Positions 1-7,528 of a DNA stretch of 55,374 nt are shown piece by piece (position 1 is the stretch's first letter; every line of letters begins with the position of its first letter). The notes under the pieces were generated by a model. That model was not told where the DNA came from. It made no database searches and saw only the letters and a list, made by a program, of their open reading frames with translations. The position numbers and the translations under genes are program-made. Source of the stretch: Vibrio sp. S17_S38 (lineage in GTDB: Bacteria > Pseudomonadota > Gammaproteobacteria > Enterobacterales > Vibrionaceae); assembly GCF_014694375.1 (NCBI RefSeq), contig NZ_JAAUWW010000021.1, positions 1 through 55,374 on the forward strand. Direction: 5' to 3'.

Positions 1-99
1 GTTAACATAATCACCATCCAGTTTTGTTAAAACTGAATGATACCAAGTGGATCAATTTTCAATTGGTGTTAGTGGATCATTTTTGCACTGGTGGTGACA
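1..99 (-). mobile_element. Terminal part of an IS21-like insertion sequence (left window edge)
   Basis: Positions 1-101 are identical, in reverse complement, to 55272-55372 at the other edge. The two copies diverge immediately inside the window, which marks an element terminus. Read outward the tip is TGTCACCACCAGTG, and it contains two near-identical internal repeats (AAAAATGATCCACT and AAAATTGATCCACT) about 22 bases apart. Tandem terminal repeats behind a TG-starting tip are typical of IS21-family ends; the family call is inferred because no transposase gene lies inside the window. The body of the element lies outside, to the left. Confidence 0.7.
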
Positions 100-364
100 C
101 TTAGCTGGGAAACCAGAAATATGCGAGTTGCAAAAAATGTACATATTGCCACAAGCACGTAAGCAAGGCTTTGCTCGAAAGCTAATCGAAATATGTTTTC
201 AAGAAGCGAAAGTGCTGGGATTTGAACAATGCTATTTAGAATCTACCGCCGAACTTAAAGCAGCATTGGCCTTATATGAAAAGTTGGGCTTTGAGCATTT
301 AGAAAGTGCATGGGGAAATACAGGGCATGGCGATTGTGAAGTGGTAATGGCTAAAGCTCTATAA
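100..364 (+). pseudogene. GNAT-family N-acetyltransferase, 5' end removed by IS insertion
   Basis: The reading frame runs from the IS junction to the stop at 362-364 and encodes about 88 residues of the C-terminal half of a GNAT acetyltransferase. It contains the acetyl-CoA pyrophosphate-binding loop of motif A (QARKQGFARKL) followed by the typical helix and the segment ALYEKLGFEHLE of motif B. The frame meets a TGA at 95-97 inside the IS end, and no native start codon remains. A full GNAT protein is about 150 residues, so roughly the first 65-70 residues are missing. An internal TTG at 128 could start a short product, but this would lack the first strands of the fold. The substrate cannot be told. 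Confidence 0.8.
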
Positions 365-429
365 AGATCAAATGGGTATGATACTAAGTTGTGCCTCACT
401 TCCCTACGCTCATTTTAAATCTTTACAGG

Positions 430-1236
430 TTAAAGTGGATAATGACTGACACATTGCTGTTCCGATAACGCAATGTCGAACGGGAAATGATACCCATCTA
501 AATGGACAAAAAGCTGAGTAGATCCTGATAGCACAGACCGACCATCATTTGATAACAATGCTTGCTTTGGCGCATCTATCTGGAAAATGGCTGTGACATG
601 ATCGCTGCGTATATCGAGCGGAACTGTATATGTCATACCGTTGTATTTGATATCTGCCGAGACCAAGCCGGATTTAAGTGTTTGATAATAAACATCAACC
701 TTCAACTCACAGCCTCCATGATGCCAGATCTGCTCGGTCGTAACATGGTGTAAGCGTACACTGCGAATTAAACGTAAAAATGGCGTCCGTTTAATGCCGA
801 TTGCTTGATCGGTTAACTCGACTTGCTGATGATCCAAATGACAAACCGCATCTTGCTCATCAATCAACCAATCCTCTTCTTGTTGATCTAAGAACAGAAT
901 TTCAATCCGATTTCTACCAAGATTAAGATACTCTTTGATGTCTTTTTGGTAGCGATATTGGCTACCATCACAGTCATAAACTGCTACTCCACCAACTCGA
1001 ACTTCTGCATAATGATTAATACCTTCAATCACTAAATCAATGGCAGCTAAACCCAACATTGATTCATCAACCTCAATATCATGCATCAAATGCCACTCTT
1101 GGGTAGCAATATCACTTTCAGATAAAGATCGAGGTAAAACTGATTTCAATGCCGATGGAAACTCAATATCCGCTTGCGGGATAGTTAAATCAGTTAACGG
1201 TGAAAGCTGCCAAAAGCCAGTAAGAGGTTGATGCAT
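430..1236 (-). CDS. GH2-like sugar-binding/beta-sandwich protein, no catalytic domain
   Basis: This 268-residue protein has no signal peptide and no obvious membrane segment. The N-terminal part (residues about 5-130) resembles the galactose-binding-like jelly roll of glycoside hydrolase family 2 (beta-mannosidase/beta-galactosidase type). The segment TPFLRLIRSVRLHH and the following ~100 residues resemble the immunoglobulin-like beta-sandwich that follows it in that family. The TIM-barrel with the catalytic glutamates is absent, since family enzymes are usually over 600 residues, so hydrolase activity is unlikely from this protein alone. It sits between the truncated acetyltransferase and rraB on the same strand as rraB, separated from it by the rraB hairpin region. 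The assignment rests on pattern memory of GH2 N-termini and is moderately sure. Confidence 0.6.
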   Translation of the reverse strand: MHQPLTGFWQLSPLTDLTIPQADIEFPSALKSVLPRSLSESDIATQEWHLMHDIEVDESMLGLAAIDLVIEGINHYAEVRVGGVAVYDCDGSQYRYQKDIKEYLNLGRNRIEILFLDQQEEDWLIDEQDAVCHLDHQQVELTDQAIGIKRTPFLRLIRSVRLHHVTTEQIWHHGGCELKVDVYYQTLKSGLVSADIKYNGMTYTVPLDIRSDHVTAIFQIDAPKQALLSNDGRSVLSGSTQLFVHLDGYHFPFDIALSEQQCVSHYPL

Positions 1237-1296
1237 AATCGTCCATGTATCTCATAATAGCTGAGACTATTCAATTAATACTACATTAAAAATAGC

Positions 1297-1323
1297 ATAA
1301 AAAAGCCAGCGACAAGGCTGGCT
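1297..1323 (-). terminator. Rho-independent terminator of rraB
   Basis: The 7-bp stem AGCCAGC/GCTGGCT with a 6-base loop is followed, in the minus direction, by a run of T. It lies 25 bases past the rraB stop codon. Confidence 0.8.
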
Positions 1324-1347
1324 GATTGAGCATCTTATAAAGAAATG

Positions 1348-1782
1348 TTATTCGGCGTCGTAGTCGTCATTTTCTTCATCATAGATTGCATCTTCACCTT
1401 CGTAAAAAGTGCCCCATCCATCATAAATAATGTCATATTTTTCAGCTAAATCAACTAACTTTGCAACTTGCTCATCAATCAAAAGAGGATCTAAAGCCGA
1501 CTGCATAATAGCATCACAGCACAATACTTTCTGTCCATCTTCGTCTTCAGTTTCTTCTGCTTCTAAAACCTCAAAGCCCATTTTAAAAGCTTCAATAACG
1601 GCTTCTTGTAACACTTCAAGATCTTCTGCAAACAGATGATGTTCGATATCGTATAAAGCATCCGGATCACTGCCATCTTCAATCAATGCTGCAATAATGT
1701 CGCGAGTTTCTTCTTTTTGAAATTCAATCAGCTCTTCAACTGATAAGTAATCATCTTGCATAGATTGATCATTGTTAGACAT
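1348..1782 (-). CDS. rraB: Regulator of ribonuclease E activity B, RraB
   Basis: A 144-residue acidic protein of the RraB (YjgD) family, which binds RNase E and alters the composition and activity of the degradosome. The family signature is visible as an alpha-helical acidic N-terminus ([20 protein letters not shown]), the central [22 protein letters not shown] region, and the C-terminal [13 protein letters not shown] segment followed by a very acidic tail. The start was set at the ATG at 1782 (MSNNDQSM), because the frame upstream to 1860 adds a leader with no family similarity. It is transcribed divergently from argF, with 154 bases between the two starts, a pairing conserved in enterobacteria and vibrios. 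Length agrees with the family (about 130-145 residues). Confidence 0.9.
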   Translation of the reverse strand: MSNNDQSMQDDYLSVEELIEFQKEETRDIIAALIEDGSDPDALYDIEHHLFAEDLEVLQEAVIEAFKMGFEVLEAEETEDEDGQKVLCCDAIMQSALDPLLIDEQVAKLVDLAEKYDIIYDGWGTFYEGEDAIYDEENDDYDAE

Positions 1783-1861
1783 GACAGTGCTCCAATATGG
1801 GCTAAATTCAGAAAGCGTATTTTGCCATGAAACACCATTGGAAGGTATGTAAAAATACAAT

Positions 1862-1900
1862 CAAATAAAAATTCACTTTAACAGCATTTTTATGTATAAA
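1862..1900 (+). promoter_or_regulatory. argF promoter with overlapping ArgR box
   Basis: A possible -35 (TTCACT, 1872-1877) and -10 (TATAAA, 1895-1900) are separated by 17 bases and lie 36 bases before the argF start. Read on the minus strand, 1862-1879 gives AGTGAATTTTTATTTGAT. This matches the ARG-box consensus (TGAAT, four A/T, ATTCA) with about two mismatches and overlaps the -35. Repression by ArgR with arginine is therefore likely; the site call is an inference from consensus. Confidence 0.45.
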
Positions 1901-1936
1901 TACTCTTTGCTTCATTTATTGAATAGGGACGTCATT

Positions 1937-2941
1937 ATGGCTTTCAATCTTCGCAATCGTAATTTTCTTAAACTATTAGACTTCACTCCCAAAGAGATCC
2001 AATTTTTGTTGGATCTTTCTGCTGACTTAAAAAAAGCCAAATACGCAGGGAGTGAGCGAAAAACATTAGTCGGAAAAAATATTGCTTTGATCTTTGAAAA
2101 GTCATCAACTCGTACTCGCTGCGCATTTGAAGTGGCTGCTTTTGATCAAGGAGCACAAGTCTCTTACTTAGGTCCATCTGGCTCACAGATTGGTCATAAA
2201 GAATCAATGAAAGATACCGCACGCGTATTGGGACGTATGTATGACGGTATTGAGTATCGTGGTTATGGACAAGTCATTGTCGAAGAGTTAGGCCAACATG
2301 CTGGTGTTCCGGTTTGGAATGGCCTGACCGATGAATTCCACCCAACTCAAATTCTAGCTGACTTCTTAACTATGCAAGAATTTAGTCGTGGTAAACAATT
2401 ACATGAATTATCTTTTGCTTACCTTGGAGATGCCCGCAATAACATGGGTAACTCACTGATGGTCGGTGCGGCAAAAATGGGGATGGATATTCGCCTTGTT
2501 GCTCCAAAGGCATTTTGGCCAGAAGAAGCACTCGTGGCTCAATGCCAAGCCGTTGCCAAACAAACCGGAGCCAAAATCACCTTAACCGAAGATGTTACAA
2601 GTGGCGTAAAAGACTGTGATTTCCTTTATACCGACGTGTGGGTATCAATGGGTGAAGCGGCGCAAGCATGGGATGAACGAGTCGCATTAATGAAGCCATA
2701 TCAAATCAATACCGATGTAATCAACGCAACCGGTAACCCTTTAGTTAAATTTATGCACTGCTTACCCGCCTTTCATAACGATGAAACTACGGTTGGAAAA
2801 GAAGTTGCAGATAAATATGATATGAAAGGCTTAGAAGTCACCGAAGAAGTATTCGAATCTCGCCACTCAATTGTTTTTGATCAAGCAGAAAACCGTATGC
2901 ATACGATTAAAGCAATTATGATCGCGACTTTAGGCAATTAA
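1937..2941 (+). CDS. argF: Ornithine carbamoyltransferase ArgF
   Basis: Catalyses carbamoyl phosphate + L-ornithine to L-citrulline in arginine biosynthesis, in the cytoplasm. The 334-residue protein has the carbamoyl-phosphate loop SSTRTR at residues 56-61, the HPTQ motif in [11 protein letters not shown] near residue 134, and the HCLPAFH motif near residue 273 that carries the catalytic cysteine. The ATG at 1937 was chosen over an upstream in-frame ATG at 1892, because family members start with a short segment before the conserved FLKLLDFTP and because 1892 would overlap the likely promoter. It is a single gene, divergent from rraB. Downstream lies the separate pyrBI promoter, with no clear terminator visible after the stop. 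Confidence 0.95.
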   Translation: MAFNLRNRNFLKLLDFTPKEIQFLLDLSADLKKAKYAGSERKTLVGKNIALIFEKSSTRTRCAFEVAAFDQGAQVSYLGPSGSQIGHKESMKDTARVLGRMYDGIEYRGYGQVIVEELGQHAGVPVWNGLTDEFHPTQILADFLTMQEFSRGKQLHELSFAYLGDARNNMGNSLMVGAAKMGMDIRLVAPKAFWPEEALVAQCQAVAKQTGAKITLTEDVTSGVKDCDFLYTDVWVSMGEAAQAWDERVALMKPYQINTDVINATGNPLVKFMHCLPAFHNDETTVGKEVADKYDMKGLEVTEEVFESRHSIVFDQAENRMHTIKAIMIATLGN

Positions 2942-3017
2942 TTCAGGCTTCGTTTAGCGCATAAAATGGTTCGTATTTGAGCAATATCAAGCCAATGTGT
3001 ATTTAAGTAGCAAACGC

Positions 3018-3045
3018 TTGCGCTAAAAAAGATAGTGCGTATAAT
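3018..3045 (+). promoter_or_regulatory. pyrBI promoter
   Basis: TTGCGC (3018-3023) and a perfect TATAAT (3040-3045) are separated by 16 bases, 30 bases before the leader peptide start. Confidence 0.65.
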
Positions 3046-3074
3046 TTTCCTCAATCAATGAAAGGGAAGATAAA

Positions 3075-3158
3075 ATGCCGCAGCAAGGTAAAATTACCGT
3101 GTTATGTTACGAGCTCACTAGCTTGTATGGCTTGATTATTCGATCTTTCCACTCATAA
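3075..3158 (+). CDS. pyrL: pyrBI operon leader peptide
   Basis: A 27-residue reading frame starts with ATG at 3075 behind AAAGGGAAGAT (a good ribosome binding site) and ends with TAA at 3156-3158. The TAA overlaps the first base of the attenuator stem. Its place between the pyrBI promoter and a strong hairpin before pyrB matches the leader peptide of the enterobacterial and vibrio pyrBI operon. There, low UTP stalls RNA polymerase and lets the translating ribosome disrupt the attenuator. The pyrimidine-rich stretch ATTATTCGATCTTTCC just before the hairpin is where pausing would be expected. Its sequence is not related to the longer E. coli leader; such peptides are conserved in position rather than in sequence. 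Confidence 0.8.
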   Translation: MPQQGKITVLCYELTSLYGLIIRSFHS

Positions 3159-3186
3159 AAAACCTCCTTCTATCGGAGGTTTTTTT
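3157..3186 (+). terminator. pyrBI attenuator
   Basis: AACCTCC pairs with GGAGGTT around a 7-base loop. Flanking A and T runs extend the stem, and eight T residues follow. It begins within the leader stop codon and ends 49 bases before pyrB. Confidence 0.88.
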
Positions 3187-3234
3187 GTATCTGTATAATA
3201 TGTATTTATGGTTGATATTCGTTAAGGAACCCAC

Positions 3235-4164
3235 ATGGCAAACTCGCTCTATCAAAAACACATCATTTCCATTCCTGAGCTTTCACGTGAGGAAATGGAG
3301 TTAATCATTCAAACGGCTGCGAAAATCAAAGCAGAACCTCAACCAGAATTGATTAAAGGAAAAGTGGTCGCGAGTTGTTTTTTTGAACCATCGACCCGAA
3401 CGCGTCTCTCTTTTGAAACGGCGATTCAACGTATCGGCGGCAGTGTGATTGGTTTTGATAATGCGGGTAACACTTCACATGCTAACAAAGGTGAAACACT
3501 CGCCGATTCGATTCAGATTATTTCATCATATGTTGACGCCTTTGTGATGCGTCATCCACAAGAAGGCGCGGCACGTTTAGCCTCTGAGTTTTCAAATGGC
3601 ACTCCTATCATCAATGCGGGTGATGGTTCAAACCAACATCCAACCCAAACCCTGCTCGATCTGTACACTATTTATGAAACTCAAGGAACGCTCGATGGTA
3701 TTAATATCGCGTTCGTTGGTGACCTTAAATATGGTCGTACCGTGCATTCATTGACTCAAGCATTAGCTAAATTCAATAACGTCCGCTTCTACTTTATTGC
3801 GCCAGAAGCGTTAGCTATGCCAGATTATATTTGCGAAGAGTTGGACGATGCTGGTATTACGTATAGCTTACACAACGAAGTTGAAAGCGTAATGGACAAG
3901 CTAGATATTTTATATATGACGCGAGTGCAAAAAGAACGCTTTGATGAATCTGAATATGCACATATTAAATCCGCTTTTGTCTTAACCGCAGCTTCATTAA
4001 AAAATGCCAAAGATAATATGAAGGTACTGCATCCACTTCCTCGTGTTGATGAAATTACCGTGGATGTCGATAAAACCCCTCACGCTTATTACTTCCAACA
4101 AGCGGAAAATGGTGTGTATGCACGTACCGCTCTGTTAGCTCTTGTTCTTAATTCAGAATTATAA
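3235..4164 (+). CDS. pyrB: Aspartate carbamoyltransferase catalytic subunit PyrB
   Basis: Catalyses carbamoyl phosphate + L-aspartate to N-carbamoyl-aspartate, the committed step of de novo pyrimidine synthesis. The 309-residue protein shows [12 protein letters not shown] with the carbamoyl-phosphate loop near residue 52, the [11 protein letters not shown] loop that reaches into the neighbouring active site, HPTQTLLD near residue 133, and HPLPRVDEI near residue 265. It is co-transcribed with pyrI, 12 bases downstream, with which it forms the dodecameric allosteric enzyme. Expression is expected to respond to UTP through the leader and attenuator upstream. Length and motifs are complete. Confidence 0.96.
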   Translation: MANSLYQKHIISIPELSREEMELIIQTAAKIKAEPQPELIKGKVVASCFFEPSTRTRLSFETAIQRIGGSVIGFDNAGNTSHANKGETLADSIQIISSYVDAFVMRHPQEGAARLASEFSNGTPIINAGDGSNQHPTQTLLDLYTIYETQGTLDGINIAFVGDLKYGRTVHSLTQALAKFNNVRFYFIAPEALAMPDYICEELDDAGITYSLHNEVESVMDKLDILYMTRVQKERFDESEYAHIKSAFVLTAASLKNAKDNMKVLHPLPRVDEITVDVDKTPHAYYFQQAENGVYARTALLALVLNSEL

Positions 4165-4176
4165 AAGGAGATCATC

Positions 4177-4638
4177 ATGTCTAAACAAAACCAACTTCAA
4201 GTTGAAGCAATTAAAAACGGTACTGTGATTGATCATATTCCAGCCCATGTAGGCGTTAAAGTACTGCGTCTTTTTAATATGCATAATTCTAATGAACGAG
4301 TGACGATTGGCTTAAATCTCCCTTCATCAGCATTAGGGGCAAAAGATTTATTGAAGATTGAAAATACATTCATTAACGAAGAACAAGCTCAAAAACTGGC
4401 TTTGTACGCACCTAAAGCCACAGTTAATCAGATTGAAAATTACTCCGTTGTAAAGAAACTTGAACTCACATTGCCTAAGCAAGTGGTCGATGTATTTAGT
4501 TGCGCCAACAGTAATTGCATCACTCATAACGAACCGGTATCAAGCAGTTTTAGCGTGACAGAAAAAAATGATGTGATTCGTTTGAAATGTAAATATTGTG
4601 AAAAAAGCTTCTCACGCGACATCATGACAGAAAGGTAG
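4177..4638 (+). CDS. pyrI: Aspartate carbamoyltransferase regulatory subunit PyrI
   Basis: The 153-residue regulatory chain binds CTP/ATP through its N-terminal allosteric domain and contacts PyrB through a C-terminal zinc domain. The four zinc cysteines are visible as CANSNC near residues 109-114 and CKYC near residues 138-141, with the usual spacing. The N-terminal region contains the family segment [12 protein letters not shown]. It has a clear ribosome binding site (AAAGGAG) seven bases before the ATG. As the second gene of the pyrBI operon, it makes the enzyme subject to feedback control. Confidence 0.96.
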   Translation: MSKQNQLQVEAIKNGTVIDHIPAHVGVKVLRLFNMHNSNERVTIGLNLPSSALGAKDLLKIENTFINEEQAQKLALYAPKATVNQIENYSVVKKLELTLPKQVVDVFSCANSNCITHNEPVSSSFSVTEKNDVIRLKCKYCEKSFSRDIMTER

Positions 4639-4701
4639 TTTAATCGTACACACTGATTGGTTATGATGAATACCTAACTCAATATAAAAATGGATATGAT
4701 A

Positions 4702-5091
4702 ATGACAAAAGTTCTACATACAGACGCAGCCCCTGCGGCAATTGGTCCTTATGTTCAAGGCGTTGATCTTGGCAATATGGTCATGACTTCTGGTCAAATC
4801 CCAGTGAATCCTGTGACAGGTGAAGTACCAAGTGATATTAAAGCTCAGGCTCGCCAATCTCTTGATAACGTAAAAGCAGTCATTGAATCTTCCGGCTTAA
4901 CCGTTACCGATATCGTAAAGATGACTGTATTCGTTAAAGATTTAAATGATTTTGTTGCAGTGAACGAAGTGTATGGTGCTTTCTTTGATGAGCATAAGGT
5001 CGCTAATTACCCTGCTCGCTCATGCGTTGAAGTGGCACGCCTACCAAAAGATGTTGGCATTGAAATTGAAGCCATTGCGGTTCGAAACTAA
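4702..5091 (+). CDS. ridA: 2-iminobutanoate/2-iminopropanoate deaminase RidA
   Basis: Hydrolyses reactive enamine/imine intermediates released by PLP enzymes such as threonine dehydratase, protecting other PLP enzymes. The 129-residue protein has the family N-terminus (DAAPAAIGPYVQ), the central SGQIPVNP strand, and YPARSCVEV with the conserved arginine that binds the substrate carboxylate, followed by VEIEAIA-type C-terminal residues. The ATG at 4702 was chosen; the frame also holds ATGs at 4690 and 4696 that would add four or two residues. It follows pyrI by 63 bases in the same direction, a linkage often seen in gammaproteobacteria, and ends at the hairpin at 5129. Confidence 0.93.
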   Translation: MTKVLHTDAAPAAIGPYVQGVDLGNMVMTSGQIPVNPVTGEVPSDIKAQARQSLDNVKAVIESSGLTVTDIVKMTVFVKDLNDFVAVNEVYGAFFDEHKVANYPARSCVEVARLPKDVGIEIEAIAVRN

Positions 5092-5128
5092 TAACAAAAA
5101 ACGCTTTTACTAGCCAGTGAATAAAAAT

Positions 5129-5164
5129 GAAGCAGAGTTAATGCTAATACTCTGTTTCTTTTTT
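5129..5164 (+). terminator. Rho-independent terminator after ridA
   Basis: GAAGCAGAGT pairs with ACTCTGTTTC (one G-U pair) around a 10-base loop, followed by six T residues. Confidence 0.75.
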
Positions 5165-5243
5165 AACCCATCCATTAATAGTAACTATTGTCCGAGTAAT
5201 GTTAGAATAAAAACATTACGATTAAACATACTTGGCAATATTT

Positions 5244-5726
5244 ATGAATCCATCAATGAAAAGCTATTATTATCTGATAATAGGATTGATAACTATTCTT
5301 TTGTCTTTCTATTCTCAAGCGGAAGTATTACTCACTTTAGAGTCTAGTTCTGGGTATCGTAAAATACTAAGTCGTGAAGAACTAGAAGCGCTACCTCAAG
5401 AAAGCTTTACTACCTCAACACCTTGGACAAAGAACCCCCATACTTATCAAGGCCCCAGACTTAGCTTAGTAACAAGTAATTTCCCTCAGCCATTTCAATC
5501 GATTAAAGTTTATGGCATCAATGGTTATGCCTATGATATTAAAGAGAAAGAGTTAAAAAAATACCCTTTTATTTTGGCCATGAAACAAGATGGAAAAAGA
5601 ATGGCTTTACGTAACAAAGGCCCTCTTTGGGTACTATTACCTTTTAATCAATATCCCAAAGTAGATTCTATAGATGAAATGTTGAATAAATTTGTTTGGC
5701 AAGTAAATAGAATTAAGGCCCAGTAA
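5244..5726 (+). CDS. Small exported molybdopterin-oxidoreductase-fold protein
   Basis: A roughly 160-residue protein with an N-terminal hydrophobic segment (residues about 5-25, ending in SYSQA-like residues) that looks like a signal peptide. The mature part resembles the molybdopterin-binding domain of sulfite-oxidase-type proteins in a short form: a strand, SREELEALPQESFTTSTPW, then HTYQGPRLSLV, then YDI and a C-terminal WVLLPFNQYP segment. I see no cysteine that could ligate molybdenum, so it may be a non-catalytic sensor fold. It overlaps the start of the diguanylate cyclase by one base, so the two are surely co-translated, and a periplasmic sensing role for the cyclase is an inference. 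The start is uncertain: ATGs at 5244 and 5256 are both possible, and neither has a strong ribosome binding site. Confidence 0.65.
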   Translation: MNPSMKSYYYLIIGLITILLSFYSQAEVLLTLESSSGYRKILSREELEALPQESFTTSTPWTKNPHTYQGPRLSLVTSNFPQPFQSIKVYGINGYAYDIKEKELKKYPFILAMKQDGKRMALRNKGPLWVLLPFNQYPKVDSIDEMLNKFVWQVNRIKAQ

Positions 5727-7414
5727 TGATCCGATTACACTTATCTAAACAGCATATTATTAATATTATTTTCCTTGCCCTCCTTACGCTATTTACTGCT
5801 AGTTTTCTATGGAGTGTTTATTTACAAAAAGAAAATGAAGATAATATTGATACGTTTTATCGTTCAACTAATTGGTATTCAAATCGGATATTATATCAAT
5901 CTGAAACCTTTCTATATCAAGCACGTTTATACCAACTTAATGGTGTAAAGCTATCCGAACTATCTCAAAGCTATGACTTACTTTGGAACCGATTAGAGAT
6001 CTTTTTAGAATCTGACGAAACCGAAATGTTAAGGGCTAACCACCCAGACGTAGAGCAAGGTGTTGCCAATTTATTTAGTACCATTAAAACAATGGATCAA
6101 GATCTCATTAATCCAGAGCAACTACATCAGGCCGCATTCCAACAAAAAATACTACAAACAAAAGCTGACTTATTGGTTTTAAATTATGCGTTAAGCCAAG
6201 TATTAAGTGGAACCATTAGCAAAGGAATTAGGACCAATAACGATCTTATTCAATTTTGGCAACTCATGATGTTCATCATTAGCTTATTACTAGCCACTGC
6301 GTTATTGAGGACAACACAGCGATCTTCTAATCTTGCAAAACATGATCCTCTGACCAAACTAGGAAACCGTCGATCTCTAGATCAATATCTACAACAGAAG
6401 TTAAATAAAAACCACCCCATTTCTGTGGTGGCGATAGATTTAAAACGCTTTAAGCTTATTAATGATGAGATAGGTTATCATGTTGGTGACCGAGTGCTCA
6501 TTTCATTTGCAGAAAAACTCTCTCAGTATAAAGACGCTGTCGCTTTTCGCTTAGGTGGGGATGAGTTTGTTTTAGTCAGCCCATATTCAGGCGATCCTGA
6601 AATGCTTAGATCATGGGGGCAAGAAATAAAACAACAATTAAGTTTTGATTTCCAATCCCGTGAATATAGCTTCCCTATCTCGATGCGTTTAGGTATTGCT
6701 TTTAGTGACGTACAAGATCAACTAAATGCAGACGAATTACTAGATCAAGCAATACAGGCCCTAGATGAAACAAAGCAGCTAACAGCCAGTGATTGTGTGT
6801 TATATCCAGAAACCATACCGCGTACCAAGGATAACCTGATGAGATTACAACAAATTACTCATTGGTTAGAAGATGACAACAAGCTTTCTCCACTAAATAT
6901 TAATCTTGAACCTCTTTATCGTCAGCCAGACAATCAGCCAGAGGTCATGTTATTGAGTTTAACTTGGAGGCAAGATGAGTCCATTTGTTCACTCGATTGG
7001 TTAGCAGAACAACGACTCTACCTGCAAGTTCTGCCTAAAGTTTTAGAGCAAAGCTGCCAACAAACCTCATTGCCTATTTTACTTAAACTAAAAACCTCAC
7101 ATCAAATAGAACAGTTGCTACAAACAAAAGTATACGATTTACAGCAACAACAGAAAGTATTATTTGGCTTACCAAGTCTAATTGGTGTGACGAGTCATCA
7201 AATAAACTTGTTACAGCAGCATAAAATAAAAATAGCACTTGAACGGATAAACAGTGGCGAAGAACCAAACTATAAAGCATTAGAGCAAATATGTTATTGG
7301 TCCCCCAAAGGGCTACCCGATTCTAAGCAGAAAAAAGAGGCTTTATTTCAGCTAGCGAATGCTTTTAATCAAGTCACTTTATTACCTTTTCAGTTAGCCG
7401 GGCTATCAAAATAA
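5726..7414 (+). CDS. Membrane-bound diguanylate cyclase with degenerate EAL-like C-terminus
   Basis: The 562-residue protein has transmembrane segments at about residues 12-30 and 177-195 enclosing a ~145-residue periplasmic domain. A GGDEF domain follows (about residues 200-360), with DPLTKLGNRRSL at its start and an intact active-site signature RLGGDEFVL. It is therefore expected to make cyclic di-GMP. The remaining 200 residues look like a decayed EAL domain. A phrase such as LEPLYRQP stands where an EAL domain begins, and HKIKIALERINSGEE stands where the Gv-ialDdFGtG loop would be. The EAL triad and catalytic acids are not visible, so phosphodiesterase activity is unlikely. Translation is coupled to the preceding exported protein, which may bind the periplasmic domain and control output. 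Confidence 0.8.
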   Translation: MIRLHLSKQHIINIIFLALLTLFTASFLWSVYLQKENEDNIDTFYRSTNWYSNRILYQSETFLYQARLYQLNGVKLSELSQSYDLLWNRLEIFLESDETEMLRANHPDVEQGVANLFSTIKTMDQDLINPEQLHQAAFQQKILQTKADLLVLNYALSQVLSGTISKGIRTNNDLIQFWQLMMFIISLLLATALLRTTQRSSNLAKHDPLTKLGNRRSLDQYLQQKLNKNHPISVVAIDLKRFKLINDEIGYHVGDRVLISFAEKLSQYKDAVAFRLGGDEFVLVSPYSGDPEMLRSWGQEIKQQLSFDFQSREYSFPISMRLGIAFSDVQDQLNADELLDQAIQALDETKQLTASDCVLYPETIPRTKDNLMRLQQITHWLEDDNKLSPLNINLEPLYRQPDNQPEVMLLSLTWRQDESICSLDWLAEQRLYLQVLPKVLEQSCQQTSLPILLKLKTSHQIEQLLQTKVYDLQQQQKVLFGLPSLIGVTSHQINLLQQHKIKIALERINSGEEPNYKALEQICYWSPKGLPDSKQKKEALFQLANAFNQVTLLPFQLAGLSK

Positions 7415-7436
7415 AGGCGCGGATTTCATCTTTAAT

Positions 7437-7494
7437 AAAAAAGGCACTAATTAGTGTATAAAATTACTCCATAAAGCTAATTAGCGCCTTTTTC
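7437..7494. terminator. Bidirectional terminator between the cyclase gene and emrB
   Basis: AAAAAGGC-CTAATTAG-type arms (7438-7454 and 7477-7493) form a long AT-rich stem with one mismatch. An A run on one side and a T run on the other serve both converging genes. Confidence 0.75.
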
Positions 7495-7528
7495 TCCGAC
7501 CATAAGATCAATAAATATCGCTTATCAT

